From positions 1 to 21,385 of the forward strand of contig JAEUQE010000159.1 in assembly GCA_016789785.1 (NCBI GenBank): DNA of 21,385 bases. The letters run 5' to 3'. A program made the translations under genes and the position numbers. The notes beneath the pieces were generated by a model. The model was not told the DNA's origin. It was given only the letters and a program-made list of their open reading frames with translations, and made no database searches. Positions 13,689 to 21,353 of this stretch are shown here, piece by piece. Every line of letters starts with the position of its first letter. Position 1 is the first letter of the stretch. This DNA is from Bryobacterales bacterium (GTDB taxonomy: Bacteria > Acidobacteriota > Terriglobia > Bryobacterales > Bryobacteraceae).

Positions 13689-16600
13689 ATGTTCTCAGTC
13701 CGAATCATACTTCTCGCAGTAGCGGCCGCGGCGACGCTGCCAGCTCAAACAGCGCAAATCACCGGCCGGGTCACCGATTCCACCGGGGCGATCATTGCCG
13801 GAGCTCAAGTGCGGGTCACCAACACGGAAACCGGGGTCCGCCGCGACATTGCCACGGGTCAAGGCGGCTACTACGCGGCCCCACTGCTGGTCCGTGGAAC
13901 CTATACGGTCTCGGTGCAGCAGGCGGGATTTAAGGAAGCCTCGCAGAAGAACATCACACTGGATGAAGGCGGCTCCGTGCGTGCCGACTTCGCGCTCGAA
14001 GTGGGGGCCGTCACCGAGAGTATTGAAGTGAGCGGCCAGGCTCCGCTGCTCGAGACTGAACGGCCAACAGTGAGCACGGTGATTCCGAATCAGAAGGTGC
14101 TCGATCTTCCCACCGTGGGGCGCAATCCGCTGCAGTTTGCGTTGCTGGTTCCGGGCGTGCGCGCGGTGGGATTGTTCGGCGACATCGCCGTTTCGGCGTT
14201 CGACGGATCCAGAGCCTCGATCGGCGGCGGCAATCCAAGCGGCAACAACTACATGGTGGATGGAATCGCCGCGGAGAACTGGACGTCCGGCGGATTGCAA
14301 ACGCCGCTGAGCGTCGATGCGACGGAGGAGTTCCGGCTCGTGGTCCGAAATCCGAGTGCGGAATACGGGCGGAGCGGCGGCGGCATCATCAACCTGATCA
14401 GCCGCAGTGGGACCAACGAGTATCACGGCAGCGGCTATTGGTTCATCCGCAACAAGGCCTTCAACGCCAACGATTACTTCTCCAATCTTGCGGGCCGTTC
14501 GCGAGCGCCCTTCAATCTGAACCAATACGGCGCCACGTTCGGTGGACCCATCCGGAAGGACAAGACCTTCTTCTTCTTCAATTGGGAGAAAGTGATGCTG
14601 CGGCAGGTGTCGCGTACATTTCGCAGCGTTCCTACTACCGTGCAACGCACCGGAGATCTTTCGCAAACGCTCGATGGGCAAGGGAGAGTGGTCGCGATCT
14701 ACGATCCGCTGACAACGCGTCCCAATCCCGCCAATCCAGCGCTACGGATTCGAGATCCATTTCCCGGCAGTCTCATTCCGGGGAACCGGGTTTCGCCCGT
14801 AGCGCGTGCGGTCAGTGGATTCTATCCGTTGCCGAACACCGCGGGCGCCCGGTTTACGAACGCGAACAACTTCTTCGGTGAGGGTTCCGCGCCTACGGAC
14901 AAGGACGTGGCCGGGCTGCGGCTGGACCACTACCTTTCTCCGACGCGACGCATCGCCGGCCGCTACACGTGGGACCGCGCGGCCCGCGTTGTACCGAATT
15001 TCTACGGGAACGTTGCCGAAACGAACACCTCCGACATCGTCTTTAACCGCCTGAGTTCTTTCGTCAACTACTCGGATTCCCTGGGCGCCAATCTCCTCCT
15101 CGATCTCCGGGCCGGCCTCAACCGCTACTCGCCCATTCGCCCCACGCGGAGCCTGGGTTTCGACATCTCGCAGTTGGGCTTCACGTCCCGGCTGGCGTCG
15201 CAAATGCAGATCGCCTTGTTTCCGCGCTTCGCGATCGGCGATATGGATCCCATCGGTGCCGACCAGGGCGACCAGCTCATCCAGGCGTCCAATGCGTACT
15301 CTTATGTCGGAACGCTGACCTGGATCCGCGGTGCGCACACCATCAAGATGGGCAGCGAGAACCGGGTCTATCAGAGCAACAATACGCAGGGCGGTCCGGT
15401 GCTGCAGTTCGGCACCAGCCGCGGCTTTACCCAAGGCCCGGACCCGAACCAGGTGGCGGCGAATTCCGGCTTCGGCTACGCATCGTTCCTCCTCGGCTAT
15501 CCCAACGGTGGTACTCTTGGCCGCTATCCGACTTCGGCCTACACCGCCAAGAACTGGTCTTTGTTCATCCAGGATGATTGGAAGCTGACGCCGAAGCTGA
15601 CGGTGAACGTGGGACTGCGCTGGGAACTCGAGCCTGGCTTCACCGACCGCTTCAATGCGATCAGCAATTTTGATCCGAGTGCTTCCTTCACGATCAACGG
15701 GGTGGCGATGCGCGGCGGACTGGTGTTCCCTGGGGCGGACGGTTTGTCGCGCCGCAACCGCAACACCAGCTACACGGATTTCATGCCGCGGTTGGGCTTT
15801 GCCTATCAGGTTTGGCCCAAAACAGTGGTGCGCGGCGGCTACGGAATTTCGTTCCTGCCGGCGACCGGCGTCTTCGTGACGTTCCCGCGCACAGGCTTCC
15901 AGAACAACACGCCCTTGGTGGCCAGTGTGGATGGTGGATTTACGCCCTTTGAGACGTTCGCCAATCCCTTCCCGGGAGGAGCCCTCGCCCCCACCGGAAG
16001 TTCTCTCGGCTTGCGGACCAACCTGGGCCAAGGGGCGGACGGCGGATTGCGAACGCTGAAGCGTGGCTACAGCCAACAGTGGAGCCTTAGTGTACAGCGC
16101 GAGCTCCCGCAGAATTGGATCGTCGAAGCCGGCTATATGGGCAATCGTGGAGTTTCCATGCCGACGCCCCGGGCGTTCGACTTCCTGCCCGATGTGCAGC
16201 GCCAGCAAGGCACGCGGCTGCAGGAACTGGTCGACAATCCCTACGCTTCGTTTATCACGGTCGGCACTCTGGCCCAGCCGCGCGTCACCCGCGCCACACT
16301 GGTGGACACACTGCCCCAATTCGCGGGAGGCAGCGGCCTCGATTCGTGGGCGGACTCGATTTATCACGCAGCGACACTGCGCGTGGAGAAGCGCTTCAGT
16401 CAAGGCTTGAGCGCGATCGTCAGCTATACGTTCTCGAAGCTGATCGACAACAGTCTGGGCAATGGTGTGAATCAGTTCTTTGACGGCGGATCGAATGGAG
16501 TGCAGAATTGGGAGAACCTTCGAGCGGAGCGCTCCGTCTCGACGTCCGATCTGCCACAGCGGCTCGTCGTGTCGGCCAGCTACCAGTTGCCGTTCGCGCG

Positions 16601-17075
16601 CGGTGCGAAGGGCTGGCTCGCGCAGGTCGCGAAGGGATGGCAGTTGAACTCGATTCTCTCGCTACAGAGCGGCAACGTGATTGCGGTTACGGCGCCGGCC
16701 CCAGCATTCGGCGGTGGGCGTCCCAACGTGACCGGAGATCCGTCGCTGGCGAGTCCTACGATCGACCGCTGGTTGAATCGCGACGCGTTCTCCATTATCC
16801 CGGCGTTCACCTTCGGGAATGCGCCTCGCAATCTGCCGCGCACTCGCACGGATGGATTGCAGCAACTCGATTTCAGCCTGCTCAAGGATTTTCCGGTTCC
16901 ATTCCGTGAAGGCATGCGCCTCCAGTTCCGGGCCGAATTCTTCAACCTGACGAATACGCCGACGTTCGGGAACCCTGGAGCCAACATCGTGGCGGGCGAC
17001 TTCGGGCAAGTCCGCTCGCTCGCTACCAACACGCAGCCTCGTCAGGGACAGTTGGCGCTGAAGCTCTACTTCTAG
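13689..17075 (+). CDS. Oar-like TonB-dependent receptor with carboxypeptidase regulatory domain
   Basis: This is a 1128-residue outer-membrane beta-barrel protein. A signal peptide (1 to about 20, ending LPAQ) precedes a carboxypeptidase-regulatory-like beta-sandwich at about 23-105 (ITGRVTDSTGAIIAGAQVRV, GGYYAAPLLVRGTYTVSVQQ). A plug domain follows from about 118 (LDLPTVGRNPLQFALLVPGV, NNYMVDGI, SAEYGRSGGGIINLI). The rest is barrel, with many aromatic alternating strands and a terminal LKLYF ending in the phenylalanine expected of an outer-membrane barrel. This build is that of the Oar/TonB receptors greatly expanded in Acidobacteriota, usually linked to uptake of carbohydrates or other large substrates. 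No SusD partner is present. AGGAG lies six bases before the ATG. It is the first gene of the run that continues with the MFS, SDR, RraA-like and glycoside hydrolase genes. Uptake of a glycoside or oligosaccharide is inferred from that context. Confidence 0.92.
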   Translation: MFSVRIILLAVAAAATLPAQTAQITGRVTDSTGAIIAGAQVRVTNTETGVRRDIATGQGGYYAAPLLVRGTYTVSVQQAGFKEASQKNITLDEGGSVRADFALEVGAVTESIEVSGQAPLLETERPTVSTVIPNQKVLDLPTVGRNPLQFALLVPGVRAVGLFGDIAVSAFDGSRASIGGGNPSGNNYMVDGIAAENWTSGGLQTPLSVDATEEFRLVVRNPSAEYGRSGGGIINLISRSGTNEYHGSGYWFIRNKAFNANDYFSNLAGRSRAPFNLNQYGATFGGPIRKDKTFFFFNWEKVMLRQVSRTFRSVPTTVQRTGDLSQTLDGQGRVVAIYDPLTTRPNPANPALRIRDPFPGSLIPGNRVSPVARAVSGFYPLPNTAGARFTNANNFFGEGSAPTDKDVAGLRLDHYLSPTRRIAGRYTWDRAARVVPNFYGNVAETNTSDIVFNRLSSFVNYSDSLGANLLLDLRAGLNRYSPIRPTRSLGFDISQLGFTSRLASQMQIALFPRFAIGDMDPIGADQGDQLIQASNAYSYVGTLTWIRGAHTIKMGSENRVYQSNNTQGGPVLQFGTSRGFTQGPDPNQVAANSGFGYASFLLGYPNGGTLGRYPTSAYTAKNWSLFIQDDWKLTPKLTVNVGLRWELEPGFTDRFNAISNFDPSASFTINGVAMRGGLVFPGADGLSRRNRNTSYTDFMPRLGFAYQVWPKTVVRGGYGISFLPATGVFVTFPRTGFQNNTPLVASVDGGFTPFETFANPFPGGALAPTGSSLGLRTNLGQGADGGLRTLKRGYSQQWSLSVQRELPQNWIVEAGYMGNRGVSMPTPRAFDFLPDVQRQQGTRLQELVDNPYASFITVGTLAQPRVTRATLVDTLPQFAGGSGLDSWADSIYHAATLRVEKRFSQGLSAIVSYTFSKLIDNSLGNGVNQFFDGGSNGVQNWENLRAERSVSTSDLPQRLVVSASYQLPFARGAKGWLAQVAKGWQLNSILSLQSGNVIAVTAPAPAFGGGRPNVTGDPSLASPTIDRWLNRDAFSIIPAFTFGNAPRNLPRTRTDGLQQLDFSLLKDFPVPFREGMRLQFRAEFFNLTNTPTFGNPGANIVAGDFGQVRSLATNTQPRQGQLALKLYF

Positions 17076-17090
17076 CGATGCCGTCGCTGC

Positions 17091-17104
17091 TAGGATGAGC
17101 AACC
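17091..17104 (+). promoter_or_regulatory. possible internal promoter -10 element before the MFS gene
   Basis: TAGGAT at 17091-17096 ends eight bases before the MFS start codon, in the same position as the -10-like hexamers of the M1 peptidase and LysR genes. No -35 match is visible. The same bases (AGGAT) can serve instead as a modest ribosome-binding site, so this is a weak call. Confidence 0.25.
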
Positions 17105-18358
17105 ATGGAGACCCGGCAAGCATCCCTCGCCCGGCAAACCGGAAAGTGGCTGGTGCTGGCCGTGTGCTGGTTCATCTTCTTCCTGAACCAGGCCGACCGG
17201 CAGGTCATCTTCTCAGTGTTCCCGTTGGTCAAGGGCGAACTTGGACTTTCGGACGCCGAACTTGGCTTGATCGGCAGCGTGTTCTTTTGGGTGTACGGCC
17301 TGCTGGTTCCGGTCGCGGGCGGCATGGCGGACCGGTTCAGCAGGCGTTGGATCGTGATTGTGGCGCTGGCCGTCTGGAGCATGGCGACCATCGGCTCCAG
17401 TTTCGCCGCCGGCCTGATGTTGCTGGTGGTTTTGCGTGGTCTGACGGCCGCGGGAGAGGCCTTTTACTTTCCTGCCGCGGGCTCAATGATTTCCGACTAC
17501 CACGGGACGGACACCCGTGCCACCGCCATGGCGATCCACCAAACCAGCAACTACCTCGGTGTGATGGTGAGCGGCGGCCTGGCCGGTTGGATCGGCCAGC
17601 ACTATGGATGGCGTTCATCCTTCGCGTGGTTCGGCGGGGCGGGGATTCTGGTCGCGGCGGTAGCAATGTGGTTGCTTCGCGAACCGCCACGCGGCGCCAG
17701 CGAAGGCGTGGTGACCACGGAAGTCACGCCGCTGGCAGAGCGGCTGCGGGAAGCGGTGTCGAGCCCGACGCTGCTGCTCCACACGGTGGGATTCATCGGC
17801 ATGCTGCTGACGCTGACGGCTTATCTGACCTGGATGCCGACCTTGCTGTTTCGCAAGTTCGGGATGGGTTTGGCGGAGGCCGGTTTTCACGCCACGTTTT
17901 GGCATCATCTCGGAGCCATGGCCGGTACGCTGGCTGGCGGTCAACTCGCGGACCGGTTTTCCGCCCGCACGCCGCTCAGCCGTCCCATCACGCAAATTGT
18001 GGGGCTGCTGGCCGCGACGCCGTTCATCTATCTCATGGGCGCATCGGATTCGCGCATGACGGTCATGATCGCGTTGGGCCTGTTTGGCCTCTGCCGCGGT
18101 CTTTACGATTCGAACCTCTTCGCCTCGCCGTATGAAGTGATCCGGCCGAAGTCACGGGCGACGGCGACCGGCCTGATGCTCGCGATGGCTTTCCTGTTCG
18201 GCGGCGTGTCGCCACTGTTCATCGGGCGGCTGGCGCAAAGCATGTCGCTGCCTGCTGCCGTGTCGTTCACCAGCTTGTTTTACGCAGCGGCGGGCTTGGT
18301 GCTGGCGGTTGACGCCCTGTGGTTCTTCCGGAAAGGAGTGGAGCGGCGGTGCGCCTGA
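17105..18358 (+). CDS. MFS transporter, probably for a sugar acid or sugar
   Basis: This is a 417-residue inner-membrane carrier with twelve predicted helices. It has the MFS loop 2-3 signature GGMADRFSRR and its relaxed second-half counterpart GGQLADRF. The N-terminal NQADRQVIFSVFPLVKGELG followed by LSDAELGLIGSVFFWVYGL resembles the anion:cation symporter branch that imports hexuronates, aldonates and related acids. The substrate is inferred only from that likeness and from context. It begins 29 bases after the receptor stop and overlaps the dehydrogenase gene by 10 bases (its stop is at 18356-18358 and the next start at 18349). This points to translational coupling: receptor for the outer membrane, carrier for the inner membrane, then enzymes. 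Other MFS substrates cannot be excluded. Confidence 0.88.
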   Translation: METRQASLARQTGKWLVLAVCWFIFFLNQADRQVIFSVFPLVKGELGLSDAELGLIGSVFFWVYGLLVPVAGGMADRFSRRWIVIVALAVWSMATIGSSFAAGLMLLVVLRGLTAAGEAFYFPAAGSMISDYHGTDTRATAMAIHQTSNYLGVMVSGGLAGWIGQHYGWRSSFAWFGGAGILVAAVAMWLLREPPRGASEGVVTTEVTPLAERLREAVSSPTLLLHTVGFIGMLLTLTAYLTWMPTLLFRKFGMGLAEAGFHATFWHHLGAMAGTLAGGQLADRFSARTPLSRPITQIVGLLAATPFIYLMGASDSRMTVMIALGLFGLCRGLYDSNLFASPYEVIRPKSRATATGLMLAMAFLFGGVSPLFIGRLAQSMSLPAAVSFTSLFYAAAGLVLAVDALWFFRKGVERRCA

Positions 18359-19101
18359 AAAATCGAGTTGCGATCGTGACCGGCGCGGGACGCGGGATTG
18401 GCGCGACACTCGCGGAGGGCTTCGCTCGAGAGGGCGCCGCGGTCATTGTGAACTACTCCGCTTCCGCGGAAGCAGCGCGAGGAGTGGTGGAGAGGATCCG
18501 CGAAGCGGGCGGACGCGCCGAGGCTGTGCGCGCCGACATCGGCCGCGTGGAAGAACTGCCCGGTCTGGTGCAAAGCGCGCTCGACATTTTCGGCGGCCTC
18601 GACATCGTGGTGAACAACGCCGCCATCGACCATCGCGCGCATTGTCTCGACACCACGCCGGAGCAATGGGATCGTGTCCTGGACGTCGATCTGAAGGGCC
18701 CCTACTTCCTGGCTGTTTACGCAGCCCGGGTGATGCGGGACCGTTCGACGCAAGGCGTGATTCTCAACATCTCATCCGTTCATGACGAGCAGGCGCACCG
18801 GAACAATGCCTTGTACACCATCGCCAAGGGCGGCATGAAGATGATGACGCGGAATCTGGCGTTGGAACTCGCGCCCTATGGCATCCGCGTCAACTCGCTC
18901 TCACCAGGGGCCATCCTGACGGACATGAACCGGCAGATTCTGGCCGATGACGCGTATCGCGCCAAGGTGATGGAGCGTATTCCCCTGGGGCGCGTCGGCG
19001 GCACATCGGAATTGCTGGGCGCGGCTCTCTTGCTCGCATCTGGCGAAGGAAGTTACATCACCGGCTCGACGCTATATGTCGACGGCGGAATTTTGCTTTG
19101 A
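18349..19101 (+). CDS. short-chain dehydrogenase/reductase, glucose 1-dehydrogenase-like
   Basis: This is a 250-residue classical SDR with an NAD(P)-binding Rossmann fold. The cofactor motif TGAGRGIG is at 11-18, NNAA at 89-92, and the catalytic residues are Ser143 (ISSVHDEQAH), Tyr156 and Lys160 (YTIAK). The SSVH stretch, the YxxxKGGMK helix and the ending YITGSTLYVDGG closely follow bacillary glucose 1-dehydrogenases, which oxidise an aldose to its lactone. The actual sugar is unknown. The GTG at 18349 is chosen because GGAG lies five bases before it and the product then starts at the normal MRLKNRVAIVTG. An earlier GTG at 18319 lies inside the MFS gene and would add ten non-homologous residues. 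It overlaps the MFS gene by 10 bases, and the RraA-like gene follows 15 bases later. The truncated gluconolactonase at the operon end would act directly after this step. Confidence 0.9.
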   Translation: MRLKNRVAIVTGAGRGIGATLAEGFAREGAAVIVNYSASAEAARGVVERIREAGGRAEAVRADIGRVEELPGLVQSALDIFGGLDIVVNNAAIDHRAHCLDTTPEQWDRVLDVDLKGPYFLAVYAARVMRDRSTQGVILNISSVHDEQAHRNNALYTIAKGGMKMMTRNLALELAPYGIRVNSLSPGAILTDMNRQILADDAYRAKVMERIPLGRVGGTSELLGAALLLASGEGSYITGSTLYVDGGILL

Positions 19102-19116
19102 AAGAGGAGGATTTAC

Positions 19117-19830
19117 GTGATCGACAACGACAAGAATGGAACTGCCGCCGGGCCGCCCTCCGCCGCGATCGCTCAGATCGTCGAGCGTTATCGCCGTCTG
19201 TATGGAGGATTGATTTACGATGTGCTCGAACACATGGGCTACAGCAACCAAGCCGTGTCTCATGAGCTCACGCCGCTGGCAGCAGGCATGATCCTGGCCG
19301 GTCCTGCGTTCACCATCAAGGGCACCACGACCACGGAAAAGGACGAATCGAAACGCTACAAGCGGCTGGCGGCCATTCGTACGATGACTGCTCCGTGCGT
19401 TGAAGTCCGCGACGCCGGCACGCCGTTTCACGTCGCCCTTTATGGCGAACTGAGCGCTACCACGGCGCGCGCTCACGGCGCAGTCGGCGCCCTGGTGGAC
19501 GGCGGCATTCGCGACAGCGGCCATCTGGTGCGCATGAATTTCCCGGTCTTCTGCCGGTACCGGAATCCGGTGGAAGCGTTCGGCCGCTGGATGATGCTCG
19601 ACTATCAGGTGCCCGTACGCGTTCACGGAGAACTTTCGGAAAGCGTGGTGGTGCATCCGGGCGACTTCATCTTCGGCGACCTTGATGGCGTGATTGTGAT
19701 TCCACAATTGCTGACCATTCCGGTTCTTGAGGAGTGCGAGCGCGTGATGGGCATTGAAGATGTCGCGCGCGTGGAATTTGATCGCGGGGACGATCCGGTG
19801 GCGGTTTTCGAACGGCACAAGAGGCTTTAG
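19117..19830 (+). CDS. RraA-like / 4-hydroxy-4-methyl-2-oxoglutarate aldolase-family protein
   Basis: This is a 237-residue protein of the RraA/HMG-aldolase fold. The signature is present: GELSATTARAHGAVGALVDG then GIRDSG, with Arg132-Asp133 at the place of the substrate-binding arginine and metal-binding aspartate of the aldolases. It also has PGDFIFGDLDGVIVIP near 181-196. Aldolase members cleave 4-hydroxy-4-methyl-2-oxoglutarate-type acids to pyruvate with a divalent metal, while the E. coli namesake RraA inhibits RNase E. Here the RD pair and the catabolic operon favour an enzyme acting on a 2-oxo sugar acid. The exact reaction is not deducible. The GTG start at 19117 has an excellent GAGGAGG seven bases upstream. 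The glycoside hydrolase gene begins three bases after its stop. Confidence 0.85.
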   Translation: MIDNDKNGTAAGPPSAAIAQIVERYRRLYGGLIYDVLEHMGYSNQAVSHELTPLAAGMILAGPAFTIKGTTTTEKDESKRYKRLAAIRTMTAPCVEVRDAGTPFHVALYGELSATTARAHGAVGALVDGGIRDSGHLVRMNFPVFCRYRNPVEAFGRWMMLDYQVPVRVHGELSESVVVHPGDFIFGDLDGVIVIPQLLTIPVLEECERVMGIEDVARVEFDRGDDPVAVFERHKRL

Positions 19831-19833
19831 GCT

Positions 19834-21204
19834 ATGCGTTGCGTGATCCTGGCGTTGGCGATCGCGATGTTGCCGTCCGCGATGGCGGCGGACTCCTTTG
19901 TACAGGTCTCCCGAGCGGCGCCGCGATACCTTGAAACCTCCGATGGCAAGGCTTACCTGCCGGTCGGCCTCAACATCGGATGGGAACGATATGCCACCAG
20001 TGAGGACGAAGTGTTCCGCCTGACGGAGGAACGCTTTCGTCAACTGGCGCGGAACGGCGGCAACTTCGCGCGCATCTTTCTCGGGCACCCCTTCTATCAA
20101 CTCGATCCGGTTACGCCGGGAGTGATCGATCCGGAGCGAATGAAGCGCATTGAACATCTGGTGGCGCTGGCCAGGAAGCACGGCATCCGCTTGAAGATGT
20201 GTCTTGAGCATTTCCGCACCGTTCAGCAGGATCCGCCTCAGTTTCCGGGAAGTGTACCGATGGGCGCCCCTCACTACGGCAGCCGGTTCGCGGACATGAC
20301 CGCTTACTTTCGCGATGGCCGCGATGTCTTTCTGGCCAAGGCCGGCGCCCTGGCGCAGCGGTTCTCGAAGGAGCCCATCATCTACGGCTGGGAGTTGTGG
20401 AATGAGATCAACTCCGCGCGGCAGCCTGGCTGGGAGGAGTGGACTCGCGACATGTTGCCCGAAGTCAAAAAGCGGTTCCCCCGTCACCTGGTGATGCAGA
20501 GCCTCGGGTCCTGGGATGCCGAGCCGAAGGACGCGCTCTACCAGCGATTCGCCGTGATGCCTGGTAACGAACTGGCTCAAGCGCACCGGTACCTCGACAA
20601 TGGTGCGCGGTTCCCAATCTGCCATGGGCCGATGGATGTGCTGGCCGCCGATGCGGTCACCCGTTTGCTCGAATTCGTTCCCGGCCGGCCGGTGCTGCTT
20701 TCCGAAGTGGGCGCGGTCGAAAACCGTCACGCGGGTCCGTTCAAGTTGTATGCACGGGATCGCGACGGCGTGCTGCTTCACGATGGACTCTTTGCGCCGT
20801 TCTTTGCCGGCAGCGCGGGTGGCGGCCAGTTCTGGCACTGGCAAGACTACGTCGAGCCCAACAACCTGTGGTGGCACTTCGCACGCTTCGCCGAGGCCAT
20901 CAAGGGCATCGATCCGCGGCGCGAAGAGTTCCGCCCAGTGCGGCGCGATCAGCCTGGGGTGCGCATCTACGCGCTCGACGGCCGCAACACCTCCTTGCTT
21001 TGGGTGCGGGATGCGGAATCCGATTGGCGCAGTGAACTGGCCGAAGGCAAACCACCGGCCCAGCGTGAGGGAGTGCGCGTGCCCTACTCGCGGGGTCGCA
21101 AGGCACGGGTCTACGATCCTTGGCTGAATCGCTGGACCTCGGTCGCGGCCCGCGACGGCTTCGTCGTCCTGCCGCCGTTCCGGCGATCGGTGGTAGTGCG
21201 ATGA
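19834..21204 (+). CDS. secreted glycoside hydrolase, clan A (GH5-like)
   Basis: The product is 456 residues with a signal peptide (1-18, ending AMA). The body reads as a (beta/alpha)8 glycosidase. The start has GLNIGWERYA, and NGGNFARIF marks an early strand with the clan-A asparagine/arginine region. YGWELWNEIN carries the likely acid/base Glu191, and RPVLLSEVGA carries the likely nucleophile Glu291, followed by a tryptophan-rich QFWHWQDYV strand (332-340). The spacing of about 100 residues between the two glutamates suits retaining clan-A enzymes. A C-terminal beta domain (about 365-456) follows. It does not match a well-known cellulase or mannanase closely enough for a subfamily. It probably acts in the periplasm or outside the cell on the glycoside whose product is imported by its operon partners. 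It starts three bases after the RraA-like gene, and its stop overlaps the next start as ATGA. Confidence 0.82.
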   Translation: MRCVILALAIAMLPSAMAADSFVQVSRAAPRYLETSDGKAYLPVGLNIGWERYATSEDEVFRLTEERFRQLARNGGNFARIFLGHPFYQLDPVTPGVIDPERMKRIEHLVALARKHGIRLKMCLEHFRTVQQDPPQFPGSVPMGAPHYGSRFADMTAYFRDGRDVFLAKAGALAQRFSKEPIIYGWELWNEINSARQPGWEEWTRDMLPEVKKRFPRHLVMQSLGSWDAEPKDALYQRFAVMPGNELAQAHRYLDNGARFPICHGPMDVLAADAVTRLLEFVPGRPVLLSEVGAVENRHAGPFKLYARDRDGVLLHDGLFAPFFAGSAGGGQFWHWQDYVEPNNLWWHFARFAEAIKGIDPRREEFRPVRRDQPGVRIYALDGRNTSLLWVRDAESDWRSELAEGKPPAQREGVRVPYSRGRKARVYDPWLNRWTSVAARDGFVVLPPFRRSVVVR

Positions 21205-21353
21205 GGGTGCTGCTCGAAGACCTTGCTTTTCCCGAAGGTCCAGCGTTCGCGCCCGACGGTTCGCTTTGGTGCGTGGAACTTCATGGCGGCGCTCTGCGGG
21301 CGGCGGCGGGACAGCGCATTAGCAGGGTGCTGAAAAAGTCCGACACAGTGTAA
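21201..21353 (+). pseudogene. 5' fragment of an SMP-30/gluconolactonase gene, cut by an IS-like end
   Basis: Only 50 codons remain. The beginning, MRVLLEDLAFPEGPAFAPDG then SLWCVELHGG, is the first blade of an SMP-30/gluconolactonase/LRE beta-propeller, with EGP holding the usual metal-binding glutamate (Glu14). Intact members are about 280-350 residues. Similarity stops near residue 40, where the DNA changes to GGGTGCTGAAAAAGTC (21325-21340), and a stop codon follows at 21351. The start overlaps the glycoside hydrolase stop (ATGA), so it was the next gene of the operon. A lactonase is the expected partner of the upstream sugar dehydrogenase. The fragment should be inactive unless the rest of the gene lies beyond the insertion and is restored by excision. 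Misassembly at a repeat is an alternative explanation. Confidence 0.7.

Noticed and set aside
14742..16403. Minus-strand open frame of about 553 codons within the TonB receptor
   Set aside because: It is a shadow of a well-supported barrel gene, with an Arg/Glu/His-rich product and no motif.
19072..20877. Minus-strand open frame of about 601 codons opposite the RraA-like and glycosidase genes
   Set aside because: Both sense-strand proteins have recognisable catalytic motifs and good starts; the antisense product has none.
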